DNA from: Cyclobacteriaceae bacterium
Lineage (GTDB): Bacteria; Bacteroidota; Bacteroidia; Cytophagales; Cyclobacteriaceae
Direction of reading: 5' to 3'
NCBI GenBank assembly: GCA_025455225.1
Contig: JALOMY010000041.1
Location: 1-12,481, forward strand
DNA: 12,481 nucleotides
Shown here: positions 1-6,375 of the stretch, one piece after another
Numbering within the stretch: the first letter of the stretch is position 1
Layout of the letters: each line of letters opens with the position of its first letter
The notes under the pieces: generated by a model
The model's database searches: none
What the model was told of the DNA's origin: nothing
What the model saw: the letters and a program-made list of their open reading frames with translations, nothing else
Position numbers and translations under genes: made by a program

Positions 1-560
1 ATATCACCCAGGTCAAGTATATTTTCATTTCGCCAGCCAAATTCATTCAACAGCAATCTCACTTTAGACTTTGCATTAGCATCATTACCGCTGATGAAAT
101 TGGTGTGGTCGCCATTTCCAATCAGCTTCGGATTAACCATTAAACCGCACCACATGGTGTTTAATGTTTTAACAACCTTTACGTTTGGAAACGTCTTCTG
201 GATTTCTTCACCCAGTGAATAGGTATTGGATAACGATGGAATCAATGAAGGCGGCATGCCTTTACTAAAGTCTAGCGGGTTGGATACATCAATGATGATT
301 TTTCCATTAATAGCATCACCGGCCATCTGTAACGCTTCAATGGATCCATCGCCTTTCGTACAGTTGAAAATCAGTTCGCCAAATTTCGATGCTTCGGCAT
401 AGGTACCGGCAGAAGCTCCAGATTTATGTTTAGCAACAAATGCTCTCGCCTTATCATTGTTGGCGGTGCGTGATCCCATTATAACCTGGTGACCTAATTC
501 AATTAATCGTGAACCGATGGTATCGCCTACCATGCCGGTTCCAAATACAGCTATTTTCAT
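1..560 (-). CDS. NADPH-dependent oxidoreductase, F420-reductase-like family (partial, C-terminus beyond left edge)
   Basis: The minus strand reads open from an ATG at 560 to the left edge, giving about 186 residues. The protein opens with a Rossmann nucleotide-binding turn, GTGMVG at residues 7-12, and has a Ser-Arg-Thr at residues 30-32 after the second strand. In this family such a motif usually binds the 2'-phosphate of NADPH, so NADPH preference is inferred. The later segment IIIDVSNPLDF is also typical of the family, which includes archaeal F420:NADP reductases and many bacterial homologues that act on other substrates. The substrate here is unknown. Full family members are about 210-220 residues, so only a short C-terminal piece is missing. 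The gene is divergent from an HxlR regulator, which suggests it is that regulator's target. Confidence 0.85.
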   Translation of the reverse strand, partial: MKIAVFGTGMVGDTIGSRLIELGHQVIMGSRTANNDKARAFVAKHKSGASAGTYAEASKFGELIFNCTKGDGSIEALQMAGDAINGKIIIDVSNPLDFSKGMPPSLIPSLSNTYSLGEEIQKTFPNVKVVKTLNTMWCGLMVNPKLIGNGDHTNFISGNDANAKSKVRLLLNEFGWRNENILDLGD

Positions 561-590
561 GACTTTAAATTTAGTTTAGTTATTTACTAT

Positions 591-598
591 CAAAAGTA
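591..598 (-). promoter_or_regulatory. Candidate -7 box for the oxidoreductase gene
   Basis: Read on the minus strand these bases are TACTTTTG, an exact match to the Bacteroidota -7 consensus TAnnTTTG. A TTG for the -33 region lies 21 bp upstream (plus positions 620-622), slightly longer than the usual 19 bp or so. Transcription would start roughly 25 bp before the ATG at 560. This is a sequence match only. Confidence 0.45.
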
Positions 599-606
599 TA
601 GCTTTG
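599..606 (+). promoter_or_regulatory. Candidate -7 box facing the hxlR-type gene
   Basis: TAGCTTTG matches TAnnTTTG exactly and directly abuts the opposite-strand -7 box at 591-598. No good TTG lies at the expected -33 distance, and the implied leader of about 100 bases is long. It is therefore weaker than its partner. The shared 16-bp core could let one bound regulator control both directions. Confidence 0.3.
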
Positions 607-648
607 TATTGGAGTAAATCAAGAACGTGTTGGTTAGGTAAGTTACTA

Positions 649-662
649 TCCGTTTTGACGGA
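649..662. promoter_or_regulatory. Short inverted repeat, possible HxlR operator
   Basis: The arms TCCGT (649-653) and ACGGA (658-662) flank a 4-base centre. The site lies between the divergent -7 boxes and the regulator's start. The 8-mer TTACTATC also occurs twice as a direct repeat in this intergenic region, at 584-591 and 643-650; the second copy runs into this inverted repeat and the first overlaps the divergent -7 box. Binding by the neighbouring HxlR protein is inference. Confidence 0.25.
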
Positions 663-711
663 ATTGGTGAATCTTCCCTGTATGCCCTGAAATAATCCTT
701 AAAAATTATTT

Positions 712-1089
712 ATGAAAATCAACGATGAGCAGTACAAGTTCGTGATTGACGGACAGGATTATCACTGTGCTTTGGATGTAACTTCTTCCTTTATTGGAGG
801 AAAATGGAAAACCGTGGTGCTCTGGTATTTGCGGAAAGACAAAAAGCGATTCAGGGAATTAAAGGATGTAATTCCGGATATTACCGATAAAATGTTGTCA
901 CTTCAATTGCGCGCGCTGGAAGAAGATGGTCTTGTGAAACGAACCATTTACCCGGAGGTACCACCACGTGTGGAATATGAACTCACCAGGGAAGGCAAAA
1001 CACTTATTCCGGTTCTGGAAGCGATGGCCGAATGGGGAAGAACCAAAGCGAAGAAGAATGGGAAAATGGTAAAAGTTTCTATTCAGTAA
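712..1089 (+). CDS. HxlR-family winged-helix transcriptional regulator
   Basis: A 125-residue protein, a normal size for HxlR/MarR-like single-domain regulators. The segment around residues 19-32 (a Cys, then FIGGKW) is the family hallmark. It is followed by the winged-helix region, with LRALEEDGLVKR at about 67-78 as recognition helix end and start of the wing. PPRVEYELTREG at about 84-95 is the wing and its typical ending. The only cysteine is Cys19, near where HxlR members such as YodB and HypR carry their electrophile- or redox-sensing cysteine. It is divergent from an NADPH oxidoreductase, a common arrangement for a regulator that senses reactive compounds and derepresses a detoxifying enzyme. 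That role is inferred; the family assignment is firm. Confidence 0.92.
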   Translation: MKINDEQYKFVIDGQDYHCALDVTSSFIGGKWKTVVLWYLRKDKKRFRELKDVIPDITDKMLSLQLRALEEDGLVKRTIYPEVPPRVEYELTREGKTLIPVLEAMAEWGRTKAKKNGKMVKVSIQ

Positions 1090-1138
1090 CTGTTTCAGAA
1101 TTAATCTTTCACGCACAATATTTGTCTAAAATCGAATT

Positions 1139-2227
1139 ATGCATTTGCACAAATTGCTGTTTTTTATTTGCCTGGTCACTGCCTGCAGCAAGGATTCAGA
1201 TCCAAGTTCAACTCCTACCGCATTATACTTCCCTCCCATCGGCACATCCACATGGGAAACGGTGAGCCCTGCAAGCCTCGGGTGGAACACCTCGAAAATT
1301 GCCGACCTTGATGCTTTTCTGGAGGCATCGGACAGCCGTGCGTTAATCGTATTGAAAGACGGAAAAATTGTGCTGGAGAAATATAGAGGAAAGCAATTTG
1401 ATGGTCTAACAGACTTTAGCGTTACCAGCAATTGGTATTGGGCTTCAGCCGGAAAAACCTTAACGGCAGCCGTTGTAGGTATTGCCGAAGAACAGGGCCT
1501 GATTGATCTGGATGAAAAAACCTCTACTTATCTCGGAACGGGTTGGACCAATCTTACGCTTGAACAGGAAAACAAGATTACCGTGCGCCATCAACTTACC
1601 ATGACTACCGGGTTGGACGATGATGTGACGAACCGCGATTGCACGGATCCGGAATGTTTGATTTTTAAAGCTGCGCCCGGTACACGATGGGCTTATCACA
1701 ATGCTCCGTACACTTTGTTGGATGGCGTGATTTCCAACGCAACCGGCAAAACATTAAATGCTTACCTCAACGATGAATTGAAATCAAAAACCGGTATGGA
1801 CGGACAGTACATTCAAACCGGTGACAATAATGTTTATTACAGCACCGCGCGTTCCATGGCGCGGTTTGGTTTACTGTTACTTAACAACGGAAAATGGAAT
1901 GACACCTCCGTTGTTCCGGAAGCATATGTTACACTGATGAAATCCTCTTCTCAAAATCTCAATCCTTCGTACGGTTATCTTACCTGGCTGAATGGAAAGG
2001 CCTCCTATATTTTACCCAACACGCAAGTCAGTATTCCAGGTTCGGTTTCACCCAGTGCCCCTGCCGATATGTTTGCGGCCATGGGAAAAAACGGACAAAT
2101 CATCAATGTAGTGCCCTCACAAAATTTAGTAGTTGTTCGTATGGGCGATGTGCCCGATACTTCGTTGGTACCATTTTTATTTCAGGATGATTTATGGGAA
2201 AAACTAAATGAAATCATACCGGATTAA
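1139..2227 (+). CDS. Serine hydrolase, class C beta-lactamase-like, predicted lipoprotein
   Basis: This 362-residue protein begins with a short lipoprotein signal, with lipobox V-T-A-C and Cys16 as the lipidation site, followed by a Ser/Asp-rich linker. It is probably anchored in the cell envelope. The catalytic motifs of the beta-lactamase/penicillin-binding-protein fold are visible: S-A-G-K at 103-106 (nucleophile Ser103, Lys106), Y-H-N at 186-188, and G-K-N-G at 316-319 in the place of the usual K-T-G or H-x-G. Family members include esterases, D-amino-acid amidases and transpeptidase-like enzymes, and the substrate cannot be read from sequence. The ATG at 1139 is chosen because the lipobox follows at the right distance. 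It lies 49 bp after the hxlR-type gene on the same strand, so read-through is possible. The 3' end overlaps the convergent DoxX-like gene by 14 bp. Confidence 0.9.
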   Translation: MHLHKLLFFICLVTACSKDSDPSSTPTALYFPPIGTSTWETVSPASLGWNTSKIADLDAFLEASDSRALIVLKDGKIVLEKYRGKQFDGLTDFSVTSNWYWASAGKTLTAAVVGIAEEQGLIDLDEKTSTYLGTGWTNLTLEQENKITVRHQLTMTTGLDDDVTNRDCTDPECLIFKAAPGTRWAYHNAPYTLLDGVISNATGKTLNAYLNDELKSKTGMDGQYIQTGDNNVYYSTARSMARFGLLLLNNGKWNDTSVVPEAYVTLMKSSSQNLNPSYGYLTWLNGKASYILPNTQVSIPGSVSPSAPADMFAAMGKNGQIINVVPSQNLVVVRMGDVPDTSLVPFLFQDDLWEKLNEIIPD

Positions 2228-2876
2228 CCTGAGCAGTTCGGAATTTCTTGCCCACGGTAAAGAAGACAATAAAAGCAATCAGCCCCTCGATAAAAGGAAT
2301 ACCTAGTTCAATAAAAATATTGGGGCTCAATATTGCAAAGGTAACGATGGTAATAAACATCAATAAGCCCAGCCACATCCAATACGAACTTTGAATTACC
2401 GGAAGTGACAAACGTACAGGTTGAACATCATCGCGAACTAAAAATTGCAACGCCCGCAAATCCCAAACCAGCAAATACGTTGTGGCCAGTAACATCAAAC
2501 CAGTAACTACAGGAGTACCCTTGAATTCATAGGCAACCGTAATGATGAAAATATTGAGTATCAATCCAAAGAAAATCAAAGCGCCCAACCGGGCAAAACG
2601 CTGTGTCATTAATAAAAAGCCTGCAATAATTTGTGTCCAGCCAATAAACTTCCAGTACAAACCTGAATCGGTCATAACCCTGAAAAATTGTTGAATGGGC
2701 TGCAAATCCTGAATTGGCTTGTCCATGCTATACATCAGGTTCGATGTACCTGAAATTTTTCCCATTCCGAAAGCTGCGATTACAAATGCCCCACCAATCA
2801 GGTAACGAAGGTAAATGGTGAAGATTTGCAAAAAGGTTTTCTGCTTTAGTTTGTCAAGCGTGCTAAGGATGTCCAT
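2214..2876 (-). CDS. DoxX-like integral membrane protein
   Basis: A 220-residue hydrophobic protein with about six likely membrane segments, near residues 18-38, 74-92, 96-116, 120-139, 164-184 and 188-208. The stretch from 64 to 140, with a Y-W-K-F-I-G-W-x-Q-I-I-A-G-F pattern around 74-87 and a following L-x-x-R-F-A-R-L-G motif, fits the DoxX/DoxD-like superfamily, which includes small quinone- or redox-linked membrane proteins. The two extra C-terminal helices are common in Bacteroidota members. The molecular function is not known. The ATG at 2876 is the only good start. The last 14 bases overlap the end of the convergent serine hydrolase gene. Confidence 0.75.
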   Translation of the reverse strand: MDILSTLDKLKQKTFLQIFTIYLRYLIGGAFVIAAFGMGKISGTSNLMYSMDKPIQDLQPIQQFFRVMTDSGLYWKFIGWTQIIAGFLLMTQRFARLGALIFFGLILNIFIITVAYEFKGTPVVTGLMLLATTYLLVWDLRALQFLVRDDVQPVRLSLPVIQSSYWMWLGLLMFITIVTFAILSPNIFIELGIPFIEGLIAFIVFFTVGKKFRTAQVNPV

Positions 2877-3114
2877 ACATCAACCTGTTTTTCGACAGAC
2901 GTTGCAATGCCGATTTTGTTACAAGTTGCAGATAAGGTTAAACCAAGAATAAACTGACTATTAAACAAAGGTTATACAAACTAAAATACCGGGGAAAATC
3001 ATTTTTGATTACCCTCAGTCCATCAATTCAATTCATTAAATTTTAGTACTGTTAAGATGAAACATTGCGCTAAAATTGGCGTTACTTTGTCAAAACCGAA
3101 ACTCTGCAATACGA

Positions 3115-3411
3115 ATGGTAAGGAAGTTTACTTCTCTTGTACTAGTCATCCTGGCCGGAGCTTTCCTGCTTCCTGACAGCTTGGTGATTACTTCGTATAG
3201 CGCCTATTCGCAAGAATCCATTGAGCACAACCAGCGAGGTGAAGAAAAAATTGAAGTAATCAATGTATCACGCAGGGCAATACTTTTAGCACATCCTGGT
3301 TTTCGTATTGTTGATTACCCGGTTATTAACCGGTTGTCGAACGTACATAAGCCTGTTCCATCTCCCCGCTTAGAATCGCTTTTCTTAATACACCGATCCA
3401 TCCGGTGTTAG
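3115..3411 (+). CDS. Possible small secreted protein (hypothetical)
   Basis: The ATG at 3115 gives 98 residues. The first 33 or so look like a Sec signal peptide: M-V-R-K, then a hydrophobic stretch L-V-L-V-I-L-A-G-A-F-L-L, and a possible signal peptidase I site near A-Y-S-Q. The remainder is a short polar chain without a domain I recognise. A TTG at 3076 would extend the frame by 13 residues, but the signal peptide argues for the ATG. The C-terminal half contains a perfect 15-bp palindrome at DNA level (3319-3333), which slightly weakens the coding case. The gene lies in an otherwise empty 621-bp stretch (2877-3497). I regard it as plausible, not proven. Confidence 0.4.
   Translation: MVRKFTSLVLVILAGAFLLPDSLVITSYSAYSQESIEHNQRGEEKIEVINVSRRAILLAHPGFRIVDYPVINRLSNVHKPVPSPRLESLFLIHRSIRC
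3319..3333. repeat. Perfect 15-bp palindrome
   Basis: CCGGTTA at 3319-3325 and TAACCGG at 3327-3333 flank a single T at 3326. The inner AACCGGTT (3328-3335) is also self-complementary. The site lies inside the possible small secreted-protein gene. It could be a protein-binding site or chance. Confidence 0.5.
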
Positions 3412-3441
3412 CCGCACCCATCCTAGCACAGTAGTATTCGA

Positions 3442-3459
3442 TAACACCTTCAGGTGTTA
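3442..3459. repeat. Inverted repeat, 7-bp arms with 4-base loop
   Basis: TAACACC (3442-3448) and GGTGTTA (3453-3459) pair perfectly around TTCA. The site sits between the possible secreted-protein gene and the 61-residue protein gene, about 40 bp before the latter's ATG. In RNA it would form a small hairpin in the leader. No T-run follows directly, so it is not a convincing terminator. It could be an operator or a leader structure. Confidence 0.45.
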
Positions 3460-3497
3460 AACCCATTATCCTGATTTTTATTAAACCATTAATCATT

Positions 3498-3683
3498 ATG
3501 ACTGCATTTCGCAAATCATCAATGCTAAATTATTGTAAAGCCATTTTGCAAAAGGTATCCTTTAACCGAAAGCTCTTTCTTAAGGAATACAGAAAGTCTC
3601 ATTCATGGCTTTCCGCCTCTGAGATTGGCGAACTCAGAAGTTGGGTACGAAATGCCACCATTCGTAATCAAACCTCTCACTAA
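3498..3683 (+). CDS. Small conserved Bacteroidota protein, function unknown
   Basis: A 61-residue charged protein without signal peptide or membrane segment. The pattern N-Y-C-K-x-I-L-x-K-V-S-F-x-x-x-L-F-x-K-E-Y-R-K at residues 11-32, then a helix with E-I-x-E-L-R-x-W-V at 42-50, resembles a short family I recall as common in Cytophagales and other Bacteroidota. This is recollection, not a database match, and no function is known to me. The ATG at 3498 is used, but an internal ATG at 3522, just before L-N-Y-C-K, is where remembered family members tend to begin. It ends 18 bp before the terC-like gene on the same strand, so the two are likely co-transcribed. Confidence 0.65.
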   Translation: MTAFRKSSMLNYCKAILQKVSFNRKLFLKEYRKSHSWLSASEIGELRSWVRNATIRNQTSH

Positions 3684-3701
3684 ATAACAGAACTACATCT
3701 T

Positions 3702-4625
3702 ATGAACACAACCTTAGGCTGGATCTTGTTTTCGGCATTCATTATTGTTATGATCATTATTGATTTGGGCTTTTTCAACCGTGAATCAAAGGCTATATCC
3801 ATAGGAAGTGCGTTGCGGTGGACCTTCTTTTGGGTCCTGCTTGCTTTTGCCTTTAATGGTTTAATCTATTATACAGAAGGCTCAGATAAAGCCTTTGAAT
3901 TTTTCACTGGTTACCTTATTGAAAAATCCTTAAGTGTTGACAACATTTTCGTCATCATTTTAATCTTTACCTATTTTAAGGTTCCATTAGCGTATCAGCA
4001 TAAGGTATTGTTCTGGGGTATTCTCGGAGCAATTGTGATGCGATTGATTTTTATACTGGCAGGGATTGAATTAATTAATCGCTTTCATTGGCTCATCTAC
4101 ATTTTCGGAGCTTTCTTGATTTTTACCGGCATTCGCATGCTTCGTCACAAGGATGAATCCTTTGAACCCGCTCATAATCCATTATTCAGGTTAATCAAAA
4201 AATGGTTTCGATTCACTCCGGATTTTGTTGATGATAAATTTTTTGTTCGAAAATCAGGATTATGGTTTGCAACTCCACTCTTCCTGGTTGTAGTACTGAT
4301 TGAAGCTACCGATTTAATTTTCGCAGTCGATAGTATTCCCGCTATATTGGCCATATCGTCAGATTCCTTTATAGTCTTTACTTCCAACATTTTTGCCATC
4401 CTCGGCCTGCGATCGTTGTATTTTGCCTTAGCCGGACTGGACAGGTATTTTACTTATCTGAAATATGGTTTGGCAGCCATACTGGTATTTGTGGGCTTCA
4501 AAATGTGCATCTCAGAATTCTTTGTGATACCCATCGAGTTATCGCTGGCATTCATCGTACTTACATTATCGCTTTCTGTACTGGCGTCACTTGCCCTGCA
4601 AAAGCAACCTTCTGTAAGCGATTAG
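3702..4625 (+). CDS. TerC/Alx family integral membrane protein, probable metal exporter
   Basis: A 307-residue protein with roughly nine hydrophobic segments spread over the chain. The two acidic family signatures are present inside membrane regions: E-K-S-L-S-V-D-N at 74-81 and E-A-T-D-L-I-F-A-V-D-S at 201-211, as in TerC and Alx. Family members are linked to manganese export (Alx, and the Bacillus TerC-like proteins MeeF and MeeY) and to tellurite resistance. By homology this protein would sit in the inner membrane and export Mn2+; tellurite resistance cannot be inferred without the other ter genes, none of which is here. I see no yybP-ykoY-type riboswitch in the short upstream spacer. It lies 18 bp downstream of the 61-residue protein gene and is convergent with pxpA across only 11 bp. 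Confidence 0.9.
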   Translation: MNTTLGWILFSAFIIVMIIIDLGFFNRESKAISIGSALRWTFFWVLLAFAFNGLIYYTEGSDKAFEFFTGYLIEKSLSVDNIFVIILIFTYFKVPLAYQHKVLFWGILGAIVMRLIFILAGIELINRFHWLIYIFGAFLIFTGIRMLRHKDESFEPAHNPLFRLIKKWFRFTPDFVDDKFFVRKSGLWFATPLFLVVVLIEATDLIFAVDSIPAILAISSDSFIVFTSNIFAILGLRSLYFALAGLDRYFTYLKYGLAAILVFVGFKMCISEFFVIPIELSLAFIVLTLSLSVLASLALQKQPSVSD

Positions 4626-4636
4626 CTTTAGTATCC

Positions 4637-5374
4637 TTAAACAGTGGCTATCGTGTAGCCTGAATTACGCAAACCTTTATTAATAAGCTTCACCAATTCA
4701 GGGGCACGTGGTTCGTCACCGTGAACACAAATGGTATCCGCCTTTATCGGAAGATTATTTCCGTCTGCTGATCGAACACTTCCGGCTGCGACCATCTGCA
4801 TTACCTGGGCCAACGCTGTAGTTGTATCCTCAATCATAGCGTTGGCCATTGTACGGGGAGTTAAGGTGCCATCGCGTTGATAGTTACGATCGGCAAACAC
4901 TTCGTTGGCAGTTTTCAAACCTAATGCATTTGCTTCAGTGATCATCACGCTTCCACTTAGACCATAAAAAATCAATTCGGGATCAAAGTCTTTTACAGCC
5001 TGAGCCGCAATTTTACTGATTGATTTATCTTTAGCGGCCATGTTATAGAGTGCACCATGTAGTTTCACATGGTGCAACTTCGCATGCTTTTCTTTACAAA
5101 TAGCCTGGATGATTTCCAATTGTTTCCAAACCAGTTGATACATTTCATCCGCTGAAAGCTGAACCGGTTTACGACCAAAATTCTCCTTATCGTTAAAGCC
5201 GGGATGGGCTCCAATGGCAACACCTTGTTTCAAGCACAAATCGATCGTGCTGCGCATCGTGGTTTCATTACCTGCATGATAGCCACAGGCAATGTTGGCG
5301 CTGCTGATGTACGGTATGATATCAGCATCATTCGGCATACCTTCACCCATATCGCAATTGATATCAATCGTCAT
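4637..5374 (-). CDS. pxpA: 5-oxoprolinase subunit PxpA (LamB/YcsF family)
   Basis: A 245-residue protein of normal length. Family motifs appear in order: D-I-N-C-D-M-G-E-G at 4-12, A-N-I-A-C-G-Y-H-A-G-N at 26-36, G-A-H-P-G-F-N-D at 55-62, K-L-H-G-A-L-Y-N at 104-111, the E-V-F-A-D-R-x-Y segment at 158-165, and V-H-G-D at 217-220. PxpA works with PxpB and PxpC in the cytoplasm to hydrolyse 5-oxoproline (pyroglutamate) to glutamate using ATP. Its ATG overlaps the stop of pxpC in an ATGA tetranucleotide, so it is the third gene of the operon and probably translationally coupled. It ends 11 bp from the convergent terC-like gene. Confidence 0.96.
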   Translation of the reverse strand: MTIDINCDMGEGMPNDADIIPYISSANIACGYHAGNETTMRSTIDLCLKQGVAIGAHPGFNDKENFGRKPVQLSADEMYQLVWKQLEIIQAICKEKHAKLHHVKLHGALYNMAAKDKSISKIAAQAVKDFDPELIFYGLSGSVMITEANALGLKTANEVFADRNYQRDGTLTPRTMANAMIEDTTTALAQVMQMVAAGSVRSADGNNLPIKADTICVHGDEPRAPELVKLINKGLRNSGYTIATV

Positions 5375-6375
5375 GGTTCAATTTCCCGAAGTTTGAATTT
5401 ACATGCTTCCTGAAGCTGGCGTAAACTTCTTTCCTGAATCAATAGCAAATCCTCTGCTTCCTGAACAGAAACAAAAGAAAAAGAAACCCTTTCATTTGGC
5501 CTGCATTGAACCAACCGCGACCGATCAGCAGCAATAATATGCGCCATTCTCGGATAACCACCGGTAGTTTGATGATCGGCCATTAACGCGATAAGTTCAC
5601 CATTGGGTAATAATTGTACCGTGCCGAAAGAGACACCCGTAGAAAGCAACTCTTGCCTTTTGGTTTGCTTCATCGGTGTTCCTGTCAACCGATAACCCAT
5701 GCGATCACTTTGCCTGCTTATGGCGACAGGCTGCTTCAAAAAATCCTGTTTTGATTTTTTTGTCAACCAATCGAATTCATTTCCCTGAATACAACGAAAG
5801 GTTTGTGAGGGCAATGCCTTCATGTTCTTTGTCTTCACAGACCATGGCATATAATATTGCAATACATTCGCACGCCAGGGAAAAACTCTTGTCTCTGTGC
5901 AGTCTGTTTCCCTGTTAAATGAAAGCACATCCCCTTTCTTTAAAAATCTTCCTTCATAGCCCCCGGCTTTGGCCTTTGTATTTGTGCTCTTGCTTCCCAG
6001 CCATCCCTCGATCTCAAATCCACCCTGTACCGCCAGGTAACACCACGCACCAGACATAACTTTGGTAAACTTCAACTCACTACCCGATGCCACCCGAACA
6101 GGTTGGTTCAACGGAATATTTTTTCCATTCAGCTTTGCTGAAAAGTCAGCACCGCTTAAAGCCATAATAGTGGCTTTAGTAAAGCGAAATACGGATGCCG
6201 GAAAACTCATTTCGATAACCGCTTGGTTTAATTTATTTCCCACCAACGCGTTTGCGATCTTCATGGCATTCAGATCCATTGCACCATTCGGGTTTATTCC
6301 CAGGTGTTGAAAACCAAAACGCCCTTCATCCTGAACAGAATCAGCAATACCAGCTTTGATTACCTCGATGCTCAT
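5371..6375 (-). CDS. pxpC: 5-oxoprolinase subunit PxpC (KipA-like, biotin-dependent carboxyltransferase family)
   Basis: A 334-residue protein of typical PxpC size. The N-terminus carries D-S-V-Q-D-E-G-R-x-G-F-Q-H-L-G at about 12-26 and N-G-A-M-D at 30-34. Further family marks are V-Q-G-G-F at 116-120, S-D-R-M-G-Y-R-L-x-G at 223-232, and L-P-N-G-E-L-I-A-L-M-A-D-H-Q-T-T-G-G-Y-P at 256-275. Older annotations call this domain allophanate hydrolase subunit 2 or KipA; genetic and biochemical work on the family places it in the PxpABC 5-oxoprolinase. The ATG overlaps the pxpB stop by 4 bp (ATGA) and its own stop overlaps the pxpA start in the same way. Confidence 0.96.
   Translation of the reverse strand: MSIEVIKAGIADSVQDEGRFGFQHLGINPNGAMDLNAMKIANALVGNKLNQAVIEMSFPASVFRFTKATIMALSGADFSAKLNGKNIPLNQPVRVASGSELKFTKVMSGAWCYLAVQGGFEIEGWLGSKSTNTKAKAGGYEGRFLKKGDVLSFNRETDCTETRVFPWRANVLQYYMPWSVKTKNMKALPSQTFRCIQGNEFDWLTKKSKQDFLKQPVAISRQSDRMGYRLTGTPMKQTKRQELLSTGVSFGTVQLLPNGELIALMADHQTTGGYPRMAHIIAADRSRLVQCRPNERVSFSFVSVQEAEDLLLIQERSLRQLQEACKFKLREIEP

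Noticed and set aside
1126..1431. 101-residue minus-strand frame opposite the serine hydrolase
   Set aside because: It is antisense to a gene with a lipobox and catalytic motifs, and has no protein-like features.
3076..3114. N-terminal extension of the possible secreted protein from a TTG
   Set aside because: The added residues lie before a well-formed signal peptide that begins at the ATG at 3115.
3442..3459. Hairpin as an intrinsic terminator
   Set aside because: The stem is short and no T-run follows immediately; it is kept only as an inverted repeat.
3326..3514. Minus-strand 62-residue reading frame overlapping the sparse region
   Set aside because: It overlaps both small plus-strand candidates, has no recognisable motif, and its open length is expected by chance. 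The plus-strand signal peptide and the 61-residue protein are better supported.
3412..3701. Manganese riboswitch (yybP-ykoY) ahead of the terC-like gene
   Set aside because: The space upstream is mostly taken by the 61-residue protein gene, and I see none of the conserved paired elements by eye.
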